In this document: positions 26,065 to 34,155 of the stretch, one piece after another | Layout: the number at the start of each line of letters is the position of its first letter | How positions within the stretch are numbered: the stretch's first letter is position 1 | Notes under the pieces: model-generated | What the model saw: the letters and a program-made list of their open reading frames with translations, nothing else | Databases searched by the model: none | Told to the model about the DNA's origin: nothing | Made by a program: the position numbers and the translations under genes | Source: UBA2821 sp902763335 | Lineage (GTDB): Bacteria; Bacillota; Clostridia; Lachnospirales; Lachnospiraceae | Assembly: GCA_052066835.1 (NCBI GenBank) | Contig: JBQHRJ010000004.1 | Length of the DNA: 64,000 bases | Direction: 5' to 3' (one strand)

Positions 26065-27529
26065 AGAAATCGAGATAATAGACACTCCTGATGAACGACC
26101 AAGACCTAAAAAGCCTAAAAAGAAGAAAAGTACAAATCGCCTTATTTTAAATACCACCATAGCATTTACAGTTCTTTTTATGGGAATGTTAGCTTATTTT
26201 GTACATTTTGAATACTCAGATGCAGACGAGGTAATAAACAGCACATATAATAAAAGACAGGATATACTTGCGCAGTCGGTTATCCGTGGTGACATAAAAG
26301 CTGCTAACGGTGAAGTTCTTGCAACAACAAATGTAAACGGTGACGGAAGTGAAACCAGAACCTATCCTTATGGCAGGCTGTTTTCACATGTTGTCGGATA
26401 TACGTCTAACGGAAAATCCGGAATTGAATTATTTTATAATTTTAAACTGCTTACATCAAATTCCGGCCTGTTTGAACTTATGTATAATGATCTGACAGGC
26501 AATAAGGATAAAGGGGACAATGTCGTTACAACATTAAATGTATCAGTACAACAGGCTGCATCATCAGCGCTTGGCGGCAATGACGGTGCAATAATAGCCA
26601 TTGATCCTGACACCGGTAAGATAATAGCAATGGTATCCCAGCCTGATTTTGATCCTAATTCCATTGAGAGTGACTGGGATTACATTGTAAGTCAGGACGG
26701 AAATACAAGTCTTTTAAACAGAGCTACAAACGGTCTCTATCCTCCGGGTTCGACTTTTAAGGTATTTACGCTTTTGGAATATATGCATGAACATCCGTCA
26801 GATTATGCGAACTATATGTTTGAATGTAACGGTTCACTGACAGTAGGAGACTCTTCGATAAAATGTTACAACGGTAATGTACACGGAACTGAAAGTCTGA
26901 TGGATTCATTTGCCTATTCATGTAACAGTTCCTTTTCAAATATCGGATTGTCACTTAACCTCAGCAACTTTAGGAAAATGTGTGAGGGATTATTATTTAA
27001 TTCAAAACTCCCATACGATATGACATATTCAAAGAGTAGTTTTGAACTCAACTCTTTTTCAGATACATTTGAAACAATGCAGACCGTAATAGGTCAGGGA
27101 AAAACACAGGTATCACCGCTCCATCTCGCCATGATAGCTTCAGCAATCGCAAATGATGGAACACTTATGAAGCCATACCTTGTTGACCATATTGAAAATT
27201 ATGAGAATAAAAATGTTAAACAATACAGACCTGAAAAATATAAGGAACTGTTAAGTAAAGAAGATTCAAAACATCTGTCTGAATATATGAAGGCAGTGGT
27301 GGACTACGGAACAGGAAAACGACTTGCATCTGATGCCTACACAGCTTACGGAAAAACCGGAACGGCACAGTTTGACTCAAGTGAAAATTCCCACTCGCTT
27401 TTCATGGGATATGCCAATAACGGAAGCAAAAAACTTGCCATCTGTGTTGTAATGGAGGAGATGCCTGCCGGTTCGACATGGGCAGTTCCTGCCGCCAAAA
27501 CAGTTTTTGACACGTATTTTTCATACTAA
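26048..27529 (+). CDS. Penicillin-binding protein, FtsI/PbpA-like transpeptidase
   Basis: The protein has 493 aa; the ATG at 26048 follows AAGGAGG and overlaps the SEDS gene. Basic cytoplasmic tail, one membrane helix (about residues 36-56), then the transpeptidase domain: SxxK in PPGSTFKVFT, SxN in SCNSSF and KTG in YGKTGTAQF. The shorter length, without a large dimerisation module, resembles PbpA/FtsI-type partners of FtsW-like SEDS proteins. Crosslinks peptidoglycan outside the membrane. Confidence 0.92.
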   Translation: MMRTDREIEIIDTPDERPRPKKPKKKKSTNRLILNTTIAFTVLFMGMLAYFVHFEYSDADEVINSTYNKRQDILAQSVIRGDIKAANGEVLATTNVNGDGSETRTYPYGRLFSHVVGYTSNGKSGIELFYNFKLLTSNSGLFELMYNDLTGNKDKGDNVVTTLNVSVQQAASSALGGNDGAIIAIDPDTGKIIAMVSQPDFDPNSIESDWDYIVSQDGNTSLLNRATNGLYPPGSTFKVFTLLEYMHEHPSDYANYMFECNGSLTVGDSSIKCYNGNVHGTESLMDSFAYSCNSSFSNIGLSLNLSNFRKMCEGLLFNSKLPYDMTYSKSSFELNSFSDTFETMQTVIGQGKTQVSPLHLAMIASAIANDGTLMKPYLVDHIENYENKNVKQYRPEKYKELLSKEDSKHLSEYMKAVVDYGTGKRLASDAYTAYGKTGTAQFDSSENSHSLFMGYANNGSKKLAICVVMEEMPAGSTWAVPAAKTVFDTYFSY

Positions 27530-27622
27530 TTTATATTTATTGTTGCATGCTAAATTGAAATGAGTTATAATTTTCACAGGTCTTAATTATTTTGACACAC
27601 CAATTGAACAGGAGGCTTTGCA

Positions 27623-28075
27623 ATGATAGAAGCAACGAGCTGTGGGGGTGTGGTTATATTTCGTGGCAAGATTTTGGTCTTGTATAAGAATTACAAGAAT
27701 AAGTACGAAGGCTGGGTTCTTCCAAAAGGCACAGTAGAGCAGGGAGAGGAATACAAAGAAACAGCTTTACGTGAGGTAAAAGAAGAAACCGGAGTTGGTG
27801 CTTCCATTATTAAGTATGTGGGAAAGAGCCAGTATTCATTTATGACACCGCAGGATTCGGTCAATAAAGAGGTTCACTGGTATCTGATGATGGCTGACAG
27901 CTATTACAGCAAACCACAACGCGAAGAGTATTTTTTTGACTCAGGATATTACAAGTTCCATGAAGCTTATCATTTACTTAAATTTTCTAATGAAAAGCAG
28001 ATTCTTGAGAAAGCATATAACGAATATCTTGAATTGAAAAAAAGCAATCTGTGGGGCAGCAAAAAATATTTTTAA
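27623..28075 (+). CDS. Nudix hydrolase
   Basis: The protein has 150 aa with an intact Nudix box: GTVEQGEEYKETALREVKEETG (residues about 38-59), containing the REVxEETG catalytic helix. Hydrolyses a nucleoside diphosphate linked to another moiety; the substrate is not evident. Resembles the diadenosine-polyphosphate/MutT-like single-domain type. AGGAGG ribosome-binding site. The downstream queH frame opens within its end. Confidence 0.9.
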   Translation: MIEATSCGGVVIFRGKILVLYKNYKNKYEGWVLPKGTVEQGEEYKETALREVKEETGVGASIIKYVGKSQYSFMTPQDSVNKEVHWYLMMADSYYSKPQREEYFFDSGYYKFHEAYHLLKFSNEKQILEKAYNEYLELKKSNLWGSKKYF

Positions 28076-28098
28076 GATGTGTGAGATATTTTCACTGC

Positions 28099-28740
28099 AT
28101 GAAAGGCATGGTTATTTTTGTGAACAATATTAATTATCAAAAAGTTCTTGAAAAAATAATAAAAAAATTACAGATTGAGGAAATAACTCCCTCATTACTA
28201 CTTCATAGCTGCTGCGCTCCGTGTAGCAGCTATGTTCTTGAATACTTATCTGAATATTTTAAGATTACTGTTCTGTATTATAATCCGAATATTTTTCCTT
28301 TGGAAGAGTATAAGTACAGAATAGAAGAACAGAGTCGCCTAATAGAAAGTCTTCCCGCAAAAAATCCTATAAGTTTTATACCAACTGAATATGAGCCTGA
28401 AAAATTTTATGAAGCCGTAAAAGGATATGAGAATATACCTGAGGGCGGTGAAAGATGTTTTAAGTGCTATGAACTCAGGCTTCGTGAAGCAGCCTTATAT
28501 GCCCGTAGAGGGGATTTTGATTATTTCACTACCACTTTATCCATAAGTCCACTAAAAAAGGCGGATAAGCTGAATGAGATAGGATTACGGTTGGAAGAAG
28601 AATATGGTGTAAAATATTTATGCTCAGATTTTAAAAAGAAGAACGGATATAAACGTTCTGTAGAATTATCAGCGGAATATGGATTATACAGACAGGAATA
28701 CTGCGGATGTGTATTCAGCAAAAAAGAAAGGGGACTTTGA
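28099..28740 (+). CDS. queH: Epoxyqueuosine reductase QueH
   Basis: About 213 aa; the N-terminal start is uncertain (ATG 28099, ATG 28108 or GTG 28120). Signature Cys motifs: LHSCCAPCSSYVLEYL, GGERCFKCYELRLREAA and YCGCVFS, which bind a 4Fe-4S cluster and a second metal. QueH makes the last step of queuosine in tRNA wobble position 34, replacing QueG. Its stop is 2 bases from the end of the convergent recombinase gene. Confidence 0.93.
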   Translation: MKGMVIFVNNINYQKVLEKIIKKLQIEEITPSLLLHSCCAPCSSYVLEYLSEYFKITVLYYNPNIFPLEEYKYRIEEQSRLIESLPAKNPISFIPTEYEPEKFYEAVKGYENIPEGGERCFKCYELRLREAALYARRGDFDYFTTTLSISPLKKADKLNEIGLRLEEEYGVKYLCSDFKKKNGYKRSVELSAEYGLYRQEYCGCVFSKKERGL

Positions 28741-28742
28741 TT

Positions 28743-29798
28743 TTAATCATCGTCCCTTAATTTAACAGCATTTCTGGCCTTCCATTTACGTTCATCCTCT
28801 ATGGCTGCATAATGCTTACGTGTAGTATTGACATCCTTGTGGCCGAGAACATCAGCAACGAGGTAAATATCACCTGTCTGGCGGTACAGGCTGGTACCGT
28901 ATGTACTACGAAGCTTATGAGGTGTTATATGTTTTAATTTGGTGACAAGCTGCGAATATTTGGAAACAAGATTTTCGACACTTCTGACACTCATCCGCTT
29001 TTTTTGCATTGAGAGAAAGAACGCATCTTCATTTCCTGCAGCCGGAATGATTTTTTTCCGCTCTTCAAGATAGTTTAAAAGAGCAGTTTTTACTTCATCA
29101 CTGAAATATACGATGGTTTCATATCCGCCTTTTCTCCGGATTTTGATTCCGGTATTGTCAAAGTCGATATCGTTAATATCGATTCCGACACATTCAGAAA
29201 CTCGTATTCCCGTACCGAGCAGCAGCGTCATTAAAGCAATGTCACGAAGTTTGGTTTTTTCATGAAATGCTTTCTGCTTCTCAGTGAGCTTTTCACCTGA
29301 TTCCACCATATCCAGAAGGTCAGCAACCTCATTAGGTTCGAGACGGACGATTTCCTTTTCATGCAGCTTTGGAACTTTTACTTTAGCAGCAGGATTTTCT
29401 TTAATCTGCTCGCTTTTAAAGTAATAATTATAAAATGACTTAAGAGACGAAAGTTTTCTCTTAATGCCTTTTTCACGATTTGTATGAAGATTTTCATCCT
29501 TTGAATACACTTTAAGGTATTGAAGATATTCCTCGATATCAGTAACCCGCAGTTCGTCAAGAATGGTGATAGGGATATCCTGAATATCCATATCCTTATA
29601 TACAGGATTATTTTCTTTTATATAGTTAAAAAATACCGTAAGATCATAAGCATAGGCTATACGTGTTCTGGAAGCAGTAGAAGGCTCTATGCCATAAAAA
29701 AATGATTTACAGAACCTTGGCAGATTTTGAAGTAAATCACGAAGTTTCAACTGGTTATCTATGTCAAGCTGATCGTGGTAATTAGGATTGTTATTCAT
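28743..29798 (-). CDS. Xer-like tyrosine recombinase
   Basis: The protein has 351 aa; the start at 29798 follows GAAAGGGTG. It has an N-terminal SAM-like core-binding domain (about residues 50-150) and a catalytic domain with Arg in LLLGTGIRVSECVGI, His-x-x-Arg in ITPHKLRSTYGTSLY, His in VADVLGHKDVNTT and Tyr in RKHYAAI. It lies among housekeeping genes, not inside an element, suggesting a chromosomal Xer-type enzyme. The prophage 1.8 kb away lacks an integrase, so this could be the enzyme it borrows (inference). Confidence 0.88.
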   Translation of the reverse strand: MNNNPNYHDQLDIDNQLKLRDLLQNLPRFCKSFFYGIEPSTASRTRIAYAYDLTVFFNYIKENNPVYKDMDIQDIPITILDELRVTDIEEYLQYLKVYSKDENLHTNREKGIKRKLSSLKSFYNYYFKSEQIKENPAAKVKVPKLHEKEIVRLEPNEVADLLDMVESGEKLTEKQKAFHEKTKLRDIALMTLLLGTGIRVSECVGIDINDIDFDNTGIKIRRKGGYETIVYFSDEVKTALLNYLEERKKIIPAAGNEDAFFLSMQKKRMSVRSVENLVSKYSQLVTKLKHITPHKLRSTYGTSLYRQTGDIYLVADVLGHKDVNTTRKHYAAIEDERKWKARNAVKLRDDD

Positions 29799-29895
29799 TG
29801 GTATATACACCCTTTCAGATAAATTTATATATTTCATTATATCACAAAAACAAATATTTAAAATGATAAATACATGAGAAAGGACGATTAAAAAT

Positions 29896-30627
29896 ATGGA
29901 GTTGCAACGGTTATACAGTTATACCAGAAAAGCACTACAACAATATGATATGATTAAACCCGGTGACAGGATAGCAGTAGGAGTATCCGGCGGCAAAGAC
30001 AGTCTGACGTTACTGTATGCACTTGCAGGATTAAGAAAATTTTATCCTGTACATTTTGAACTGGCAGCAATATCAGTTGACCTGGGATTTGACAATCAGA
30101 ACTTCGACGAAATAACTAAACTGTGCGATGAATTAAATGTTCCATTGCATATAGTTCATACTAAAATAAATAAAATAGTGTTTCAGGACAGGCATGAAAA
30201 AAATCCCTGTTCACTATGTACCAAACTGCGGAAGGGCGCATTAAATGATTATGCAGTGAAAATCGGATGTAATAAAGTTGCATACGCCCACCACAAGGAT
30301 GATATAGTAGAAACAATGTTACTTTCACTAATGTATGAAGGTCGATTTTACTCATTTTCACCGGTCACTCATTTAGACAAAACGGGACTTACTGTCATAA
30401 GACCATTAATGCTTGTAAGCGAGTGGGAGGTAATAGGATTTAAGAAAAAATATGAACTGCCGGTAATGAAAAATCCGTGTCCCGCAGACGGATATACAAG
30501 ACGTGAGTATGTAAAAACACTGCTAAAACAATTAAACAAAGACAATCCGGGCGTTAAAGAAAGAATGTTCAGGGCAATCACAGACGGAAACATTGAAGGC
30601 TGGCCCCCAAAAAACAAGCGAAAATAA
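29896..30627 (+). CDS. ttcA: tRNA 2-thiocytidine synthetase TtcA-like protein
   Basis: The protein has 243 aa. PP-loop ATPase motif VGVSGGKDSLTLL at residues about 27-39, CSLCTKLRKGAL (C-x-x-C, FeS ligands) and AHHKDDIVETMLLSL. NPCPAD supplies the further Cys. Thiolates C32 of certain tRNAs with an FeS cluster and ATP. Length and motifs match the short TtcA type in Firmicutes. Confidence 0.88.
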   Translation: MELQRLYSYTRKALQQYDMIKPGDRIAVGVSGGKDSLTLLYALAGLRKFYPVHFELAAISVDLGFDNQNFDEITKLCDELNVPLHIVHTKINKIVFQDRHEKNPCSLCTKLRKGALNDYAVKIGCNKVAYAHHKDDIVETMLLSLMYEGRFYSFSPVTHLDKTGLTVIRPLMLVSEWEVIGFKKKYELPVMKNPCPADGYTRREYVKTLLKQLNKDNPGVKERMFRAITDGNIEGWPPKNKRK

Positions 30628-30659
30628 ATCATAGAAAATAAAAAGGAGGTACAATAAAA

Positions 30660-31551
30660 ATGTCAACAGATGATAAATCCAAAACTGCAGCCGCACTAAT
30701 GATTATATTATTTTTTGGTGCACCATTATTTACGAAATGGCTCAATGCACCTTCTGATGCCGTGAATTTAACAATAGCTTACATAAGAATCTGTGGTCTT
30801 GGTATCATTTTCGTTATAGCTTACAATGTAATAAGCGGTATATTCAGAGGACTGGGAAATTCCAAATTACCACTCATATTTGTTTTTATAGCATGTATAG
30901 TCAACATTATCGGAGATTTATTTTTCGTAATTGTATGCAATATGGATGTGGCAGGAGCTGCATTGGCAACAATACTTGCACAGGCAGTAAGCGTTGTATT
31001 ATCTCTAATAATTATAAAACGCCAGCAGCTTCCATTTTCATTTAAAAAATCTGATATAGGATTTAACAGTGAAATATCTCATTTTTTAAAACTTGGAATA
31101 CCTATAGCAGTACAGGAATTTTTAACACAGATATCATTTTTGATTTTGTGTGCAATCATAAATAATCTGGGACTTGAAGCGTCATCAGGTTATGGAATAG
31201 CCCAAAAAGTCGTATCATTTGTAATGCTTGTCCCATCATCCCTCATGCAGTCAATGTCTGCATTCGTAGGACAAAATGTAGGTGCCGTAAAAGAAAGCCG
31301 TGCAAGAAATTTTAACATGTATTGTATTTAGCTACATCGGATATTTTAACGGACACGGAAAAACACTTCCTGTAATGATTCAGGGAATCACAGCCTCATT
31401 TCTGTGCAGAGTCCCGTTATCATATTTATTCAGTTTAAAAGAAGGTGCTGATTTAGTAGATATAGGAATAGCCGTGCCGTTGACATCGGTATATGGAATT
31501 GTATTTTTCACGATATGTTATATAATAAGCAGACGAAAAATGTGTAAGTAG
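30660..31551 (+). pseudogene. MATE-family efflux transporter, internally deleted and frameshifted
   Basis: The first part (30660-31331) starts after AAGGAGG but lacks about 100 N-terminal residues expected of MATE proteins. It then shows GIFRGLGNSKLPLIFVFIACIVNIIGDLFFV and FLKLGIPIAVQEFLTQ, typical MATE text. After SRARNFN the frame breaks. It resumes in another frame as FSYIGYFNGHGKTLPVMIQG and ends at 31551, with about 50 intervening residues missing. Two deletions and one frame change make it non-functional. It stops 10 bases before the prophage att site. Confidence 0.85.
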
Positions 31552-31561
31552 AGGTACACCC

Positions 31562-31595
31562 AACTATTCGCAAAACCATAGTTTAACGAATAGTT
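31562..31595 (+). other. Left att-like site (attL)
   Basis: AACTATTCGCAAAAC, a 4-base spacer (CATA), then GTTTAACGAATAGTT: 15-bp arms in inverted orientation matching at 13 positions, the layout of a tyrosine-recombinase core site. The right half is repeated exactly at 39858-39872 and 41059-41073. It is 10 bases after the MATE remnant. Confidence 0.75.
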
Positions 31596-31611
31596 ACACT
31601 TAAAAGAAATA

Positions 31612-31645
31612 ATATGTACGTATGCCTTCAGTAATACGTACATTT
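31612..31645 (+). promoter_or_regulatory. Twin operator boxes upstream of the RHH gene
   Basis: ATATGTACGTAT (31612-31623) and ATACGTACATTT (31634-31645) are near-copies of the 12-bp palindrome ATACGTACGTAT found downstream at 31876. Their centres are 22 bases apart, two helical turns. They lie just before a TATAAT-like element, so binding would block the promoter. Confidence 0.7.
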
Positions 31646-31686
31646 TTTTTATAATGTGTGTTATAATGTACTTAGGAGGTGAATAA

Positions 31687-31866
31687 ATGCCAGTACCATA
31701 TGAATACCAGCAGTCACACATTAAATACGCTAAGAAAAACCTTAAACGTGTTCCTCTCGATTTGCCTATAGATTTTTATGAGAAAGTTAAAGAATATTGT
31801 GAAAAAAATCATAAATCTGTTAATGGTTTAATCAAGGAACTTCTGTTGGAAAAAATCAAAAACTAA
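31687..31866 (+). CDS. Ribbon-helix-helix (Arc/CopG-type) repressor
   Basis: The protein has 59 aa; AGGAGG lies 7 bases before the ATG. It contains a beta strand LKRVPLDLP, then two helices FYEKVKEYCEKN and VNGLIKELLLEKI, the Arc/MetJ fold used by dimers to bind palindromes. Matching palindromic boxes stand on both sides of the gene, so it probably controls itself and the small gene after it. First gene inside the prophage on the plus strand. Confidence 0.8.
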   Translation: MPVPYEYQQSHIKYAKKNLKRVPLDLPIDFYEKVKEYCEKNHKSVNGLIKELLLEKIKN

Positions 31867-31875
31867 TTGCAATTA

Positions 31876-31887
31876 ATACGTACGTAT
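31876..31887 (+). promoter_or_regulatory. Palindromic operator ATACGTACGTAT
   Basis: A perfect 12-bp palindrome between the RHH gene and the 41-aa gene, the best copy of the box seen twice upstream of the RHH gene. It is followed by TATAATAATTATA, a promoter-like segment, so a second repressed promoter may fire into the small gene. Confidence 0.7.
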
Positions 31888-31921
31888 GATATAATAATTA
31901 TATCATAAGAAAGGAGCTAAT

Positions 31922-32047
31922 ATGGAATATATGTCAGGTAAAGAGATTGTTAACTTAATTGAAAAACTTGAATCTGAGGGAATGAGTTCTGATAAGATTA
32001 TAGAAATCATTAAATATGTTGAAAAACATGAACCTAGTAAAGATTGA
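31922..32047 (+). CDS. Small helical protein of unknown function
   Basis: A 41-aa acidic protein, MSGKEIVNLIEKLE..SSDKIIEIIKYVEKHEP, with two predicted helices and AAGGAGC before the ATG. Too small for family assignment. It has its own operator copy upstream and a terminator downstream, so it is probably regulated with the RHH repressor; an anti-repressor or copy-control role is possible but unsupported. Confidence 0.6.
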   Translation: MEYMSGKEIVNLIEKLESEGMSSDKIIEIIKYVEKHEPSKD

Positions 32048-32057
32048 GTTGAGAAAG

Positions 32058-32095
32058 AAACTGCTGATTGCTGTAAAAAGCTTTTAGCAGTTTTT
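32058..32095 (+). terminator. Terminator after the RHH unit
   Basis: AAACTGCT (32058-32065) pairs with AGCAGTTT (32086-32093), with additional inner TGCT/AGCA and TAAAA/TTTTA pairing, then a T-run. Confidence 0.75.
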
Positions 32096-32107
32096 AGGTT
32101 TAGCCGT

Positions 32108-32165
32108 AGAACCATGTCAAGGATGTAACGCTTTATCACATTCATTTTATCCTTGACATGGTTCT
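32108..32165. terminator. 17-bp perfect hairpin, bidirectional terminator
   Basis: AGAACCATGTCAAGGAT (32108-32124) is perfectly complementary to 32149-32165, with a 24-base loop and a T-run. It separates the plus-strand RHH unit from the minus-strand repressor unit. In an ssDNA phage such a hairpin could also serve packaging or complementary-strand initiation. Confidence 0.65.
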
Positions 32166-32443
32166 TTTTAGGCTTGCCAATTCCCCTACCCTGTCAGTCA
32201 GGTACTTGAAGTGCGTAGCTCTGCAAGTGCCTTGTCTACCCATTGGGCTGTGAATTAAAAGAAAATCCTTCAACTTAGTCACAGAGAAATTTGACGCCCC
32301 TCAGGAGATGGGGAAAGGGGCGGCCATTATTTTGTTATGGTCTGTATTTTAGACCATTAGAAAATAATAGGTTAGGGGTATAGGAATGGTAAAAAATCCT
32401 TACCCTACTACTACCCTAATATTAACCCATTTAATAAAATACC
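32166..32443. other. Noncoding, structured region of the prophage
   Basis: No gene is supported. A GC-rich hairpin CGCCCCT..AGGGGCG lies near 32293-32322, and a looser CAGGTACTTG..CAAGTGCCTTG pairing near 32200-32235. A run of CCCTA/CCCTAA-like elements lies around 32395-32450. Could hold a replication or packaging signal. Confidence 0.35.
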
Positions 32444-32617
32444 CTAATTATTAAAACAAATAAAATAAACTACTGCACACCCAAAAAAGAAAAATACTAA
32501 CTTTTTAAATCTTTCTTTTCTTCTAAACTCCGGGTCGTATTTCTTCCAGTAATCATTGTGAGCTGGTACATCCTTCATTCTCTTAATCTTACGGTATTTA
32601 TATTTATTCATATACAT
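32444..32617 (-). CDS. Small C-tail membrane protein next to the repressor
   Basis: The protein has 57 aa; the ATG at 32617 follows AAGGAG. A strongly basic N-terminal half (KYKYRKIKRMK, FRRKERFKK) precedes a single hydrophobic segment, LVFFFFGCAVVYFICF, at the very end. It is downstream of the repressor on the same strand, separated by 27 bases, so it is expressed in the lysogen. Such repressor-linked membrane proteins can act in superinfection exclusion, which is a suggestion only. Confidence 0.55.
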   Translation of the reverse strand: MYMNKYKYRKIKRMKDVPAHNDYWKKYDPEFRRKERFKKLVFFFFGCAVVYFICFNN

Positions 32618-32644
32618 AACTTCATACTCCTTTGTTCTTAATAC

Positions 32645-32845
32645 TTATTCTTCATAATGCTTTACTAAATCACTAAATTGACATTTAAAATATGTACATA
32701 ACTTTTCTAGTGTATCTGTTGTAACTGCTACGTTTTTCTTTAAACTACTTGCATTTCCTCGATTTATAACCCCCTCTCTGATAAGTTGCTCTTGCTTTAC
32801 TCCCCTATTTTTTAACATATCTCTATAAGGGTCATAATTGTACAT
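32645..32845 (-). CDS. XRE-family phage repressor
   Basis: This 66-aa protein is a compact helix-turn-helix: DMLKNRGVKQEQLIREGVINRGNASSLKKN, then VTTDTLEKLCTYFKCQFSDLVKHYEE, the usual end of Cro/CI-type DNA-binding domains in Firmicutes. AGGAGG precedes the ATG by 10 bases. It is divergent from the phage structural operon, with three 18-bp operators between, the standard lysis-lysogeny layout; for an inovirus it would control replication and release. Confidence 0.82.
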   Translation of the reverse strand: MYNYDPYRDMLKNRGVKQEQLIREGVINRGNASSLKKNVAVTTDTLEKLCTYFKCQFSDLVKHYEE

Positions 32846-32878
32846 AGATGCAATACCTCCTAAAATTGTACAAAATAA

Positions 32879-32966
32879 CTACTGAATATTTAGTAGATTT
32901 TTACAATTTACACCCTACAAGATATTTGGTAGAATAATCTCGTAAAAACTACAAGGTATTTAGTAG
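32879..32966 (+). promoter_or_regulatory. Three 18-bp repressor operators
   Basis: Copies at 32879-32896 (CTACTGAATATTTAGTAG), 32915-32932 (CTACAAGATATTTGGTAG) and 32949-32966 (CTACAAGGTATTTAGTAG). Consensus CTAC-N4-TATTT-N-GTAG with half-site symmetry CTAC/GTAG. Centre spacing 36 and 34 bases. They lie between the XRE repressor and the first phage gene, so they almost surely bind the repressor and control both directions. Confidence 0.8.
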
Positions 32967-33042
32967 TAATAAAAAATATTAATAACAAAATCATTATAAC
33001 ATAACTTTCAAAAAAGTTGGAAGAGAAAAGGAGAAATGAAGT

Positions 33043-33384
33043 ATGAAAGTAAACAGTAAAGAATGCACTATTTTAAGTGCAAAGAAAATCGAAAAAAAGG
33101 ATAAAAGCGGATATTATTACACATTGTCTTTCTTGGATGAAAACGATGCAGCTTATAACTGCTATATCGATGAAAGATTATATGATGATATTTGCAGGCA
33201 GACATATAGGAGATTTGACCTGATAGATATTGAAATGTCAATCTATAAAGATACTAAAGGACAGTACCAGTTCCGCCCTACTGCTGTAACTGTACAGCAT
33301 AATCCGTTTGTAACGTCAGATGCAATAAAAGCATCAGCCGGACAGACAGCCCAGAAATTAAAAAATGAAAAGGCGGGAAACTAA
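33043..33384 (+). CDS. Candidate phage ssDNA-binding protein
   Basis: The protein has 113 aa with an AAGGAG ribosome-binding site. Predominantly beta: ECTILSAKKIEKKDKSGYYYTLSFLDENDAAYNCYIDE and RFDLIDIEMSIYKDTKGQYQFRPTAVTV, compatible with an OB-fold. The C-terminal 25 residues are flexible and basic. First gene of the plus-strand phage operon, where inoviruses encode the ssDNA-binding protein (gene V function). The call is from position and strand pattern, not from a motif. Confidence 0.5.
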   Translation: MKVNSKECTILSAKKIEKKDKSGYYYTLSFLDENDAAYNCYIDERLYDDICRQTYRRFDLIDIEMSIYKDTKGQYQFRPTAVTVQHNPFVTSDAIKASAGQTAQKLKNEKAGN

Positions 33385-33385
33385 T

Positions 33386-33805
33386 ATGAAAGAAAAATTT
33401 TTTTCTTTACCTATGAAGAATTTCTGTCCTTTAGTTTTAGGGGATATTGTGACATTTATTGATAAGAATGATGAAATACCTCCTATCTACTATGATGACT
33501 ATGGATTTGTTCATCCTGTGTCTATTCCGGAAATGATAGCACGACATATAGATAAATCTGTACAGGCATTATATAGACAGAGTGCACTTAATAAATTGCC
33601 TGATTCTGAAAAAGCTAAATATTATCCATCAATATCAAATTATATGGTTGGTGTCTTAGATGCGTTAGTTTTTTTAGGATTTATAACAGAAAATCATGCC
33701 ACTACCATAATGGAATATATGGGAAATGACTTTATGAAATATCTTATAGACGGGAAATACTATTCTGTTTATCCTAGCAAGTTCTTACCTTTTGTAAACT
33801 TATAG
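33386..33805 (+). CDS. Unknown inovirus protein
   Basis: The 139-aa soluble protein starts at the ATG one base after the previous stop, with GGCGGG upstream; an in-frame ATG at 33365 is less likely. Features: an acidic N-terminal part (GDIVTFIDKNDEIPPIYYDDYGFVHPVSIPEMIARHID) and a helical C-terminal half (YMVGVLDALVFLGFITENHATTIMEYMGNDFMKYL). No recognised domain. Translationally coupled to the ssDNA-binding candidate. Confidence 0.65.
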   Translation: MKEKFFSLPMKNFCPLVLGDIVTFIDKNDEIPPIYYDDYGFVHPVSIPEMIARHIDKSVQALYRQSALNKLPDSEKAKYYPSISNYMVGVLDALVFLGFITENHATTIMEYMGNDFMKYLIDGKYYSVYPSKFLPFVNL

Positions 33806-33842
33806 ATAAAATAAACAAGTTAATATATTGGAGGTGTATAAA

Positions 33843-33917
33843 ATGGAAATCATAAAGAATTTATACAGAATGATGGAGATGTTACACGATTGGATATTGT
33901 TCTTTTTTACACGTTAG
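33843..33917 (+). CDS. 24-aa micro-protein, candidate minor coat or tip protein
   Basis: GGAGG lies 7 bases before the ATG. Sequence: an amphipathic start (MEIIKNLYRMMEMLHD) and a hydrophobic aromatic end (WILFFFTR). Filamentous phages encode tip proteins of about 30 residues (pVII, pIX class) at this place in the genome. Real translation is supported mainly by the strong ribosome-binding site, so the call is tentative. Confidence 0.4.
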   Translation: MEIIKNLYRMMEMLHDWILFFFTR

Positions 33918-33983
33918 TTAGTGATGTTAAAGTCTTTTTAACACAAATAATATGCGGTTTAATCGTTTGGAGGTGTTTAAGTA

Positions 33984-34139
33984 ATGGAGATAATGACCAG
34001 CGGAAATATAAATAGTGTGGCAAGTGATGTAGCTGATATTAAAGTTTTACTGTCTTATATTCTTGTCTGCTTGATGTTGGTACTCTTCTACTTCCTCTTG
34101 CGGTTTACTTATAATCAATTTATGAATATCTTTAAATGA
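33984..34139 (+). CDS. Small single-span membrane protein (51 aa)
   Basis: GGAGG precedes the ATG by 8 bases. Soluble polar N terminus (MTSGNINSVASDVADIK), then one long hydrophobic helix VLLSYILVCLMLVLFYFLL and a short polar end. Probably a minor virion or assembly component; not assignable to a family. Confidence 0.6.
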   Translation: MEIMTSGNINSVASDVADIKVLLSYILVCLMLVLFYFLLRFTYNQFMNIFK

Positions 34140-34155
34140 AAGGATGGATATAATT

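Noticed and set aside
28743..29798. Treating the Xer-like recombinase as the prophage integrase
   Set aside because: It lies 1.8 kb outside the prophage, among housekeeping genes and before the MATE remnant; at most it is a host enzyme the phage could use.
31562..31595. Calling attL the chromosomal dif site
   Set aside because: The usual Firmicutes dif has an 11-6-11 layout with a different left arm; only a partial match to one arm is seen.
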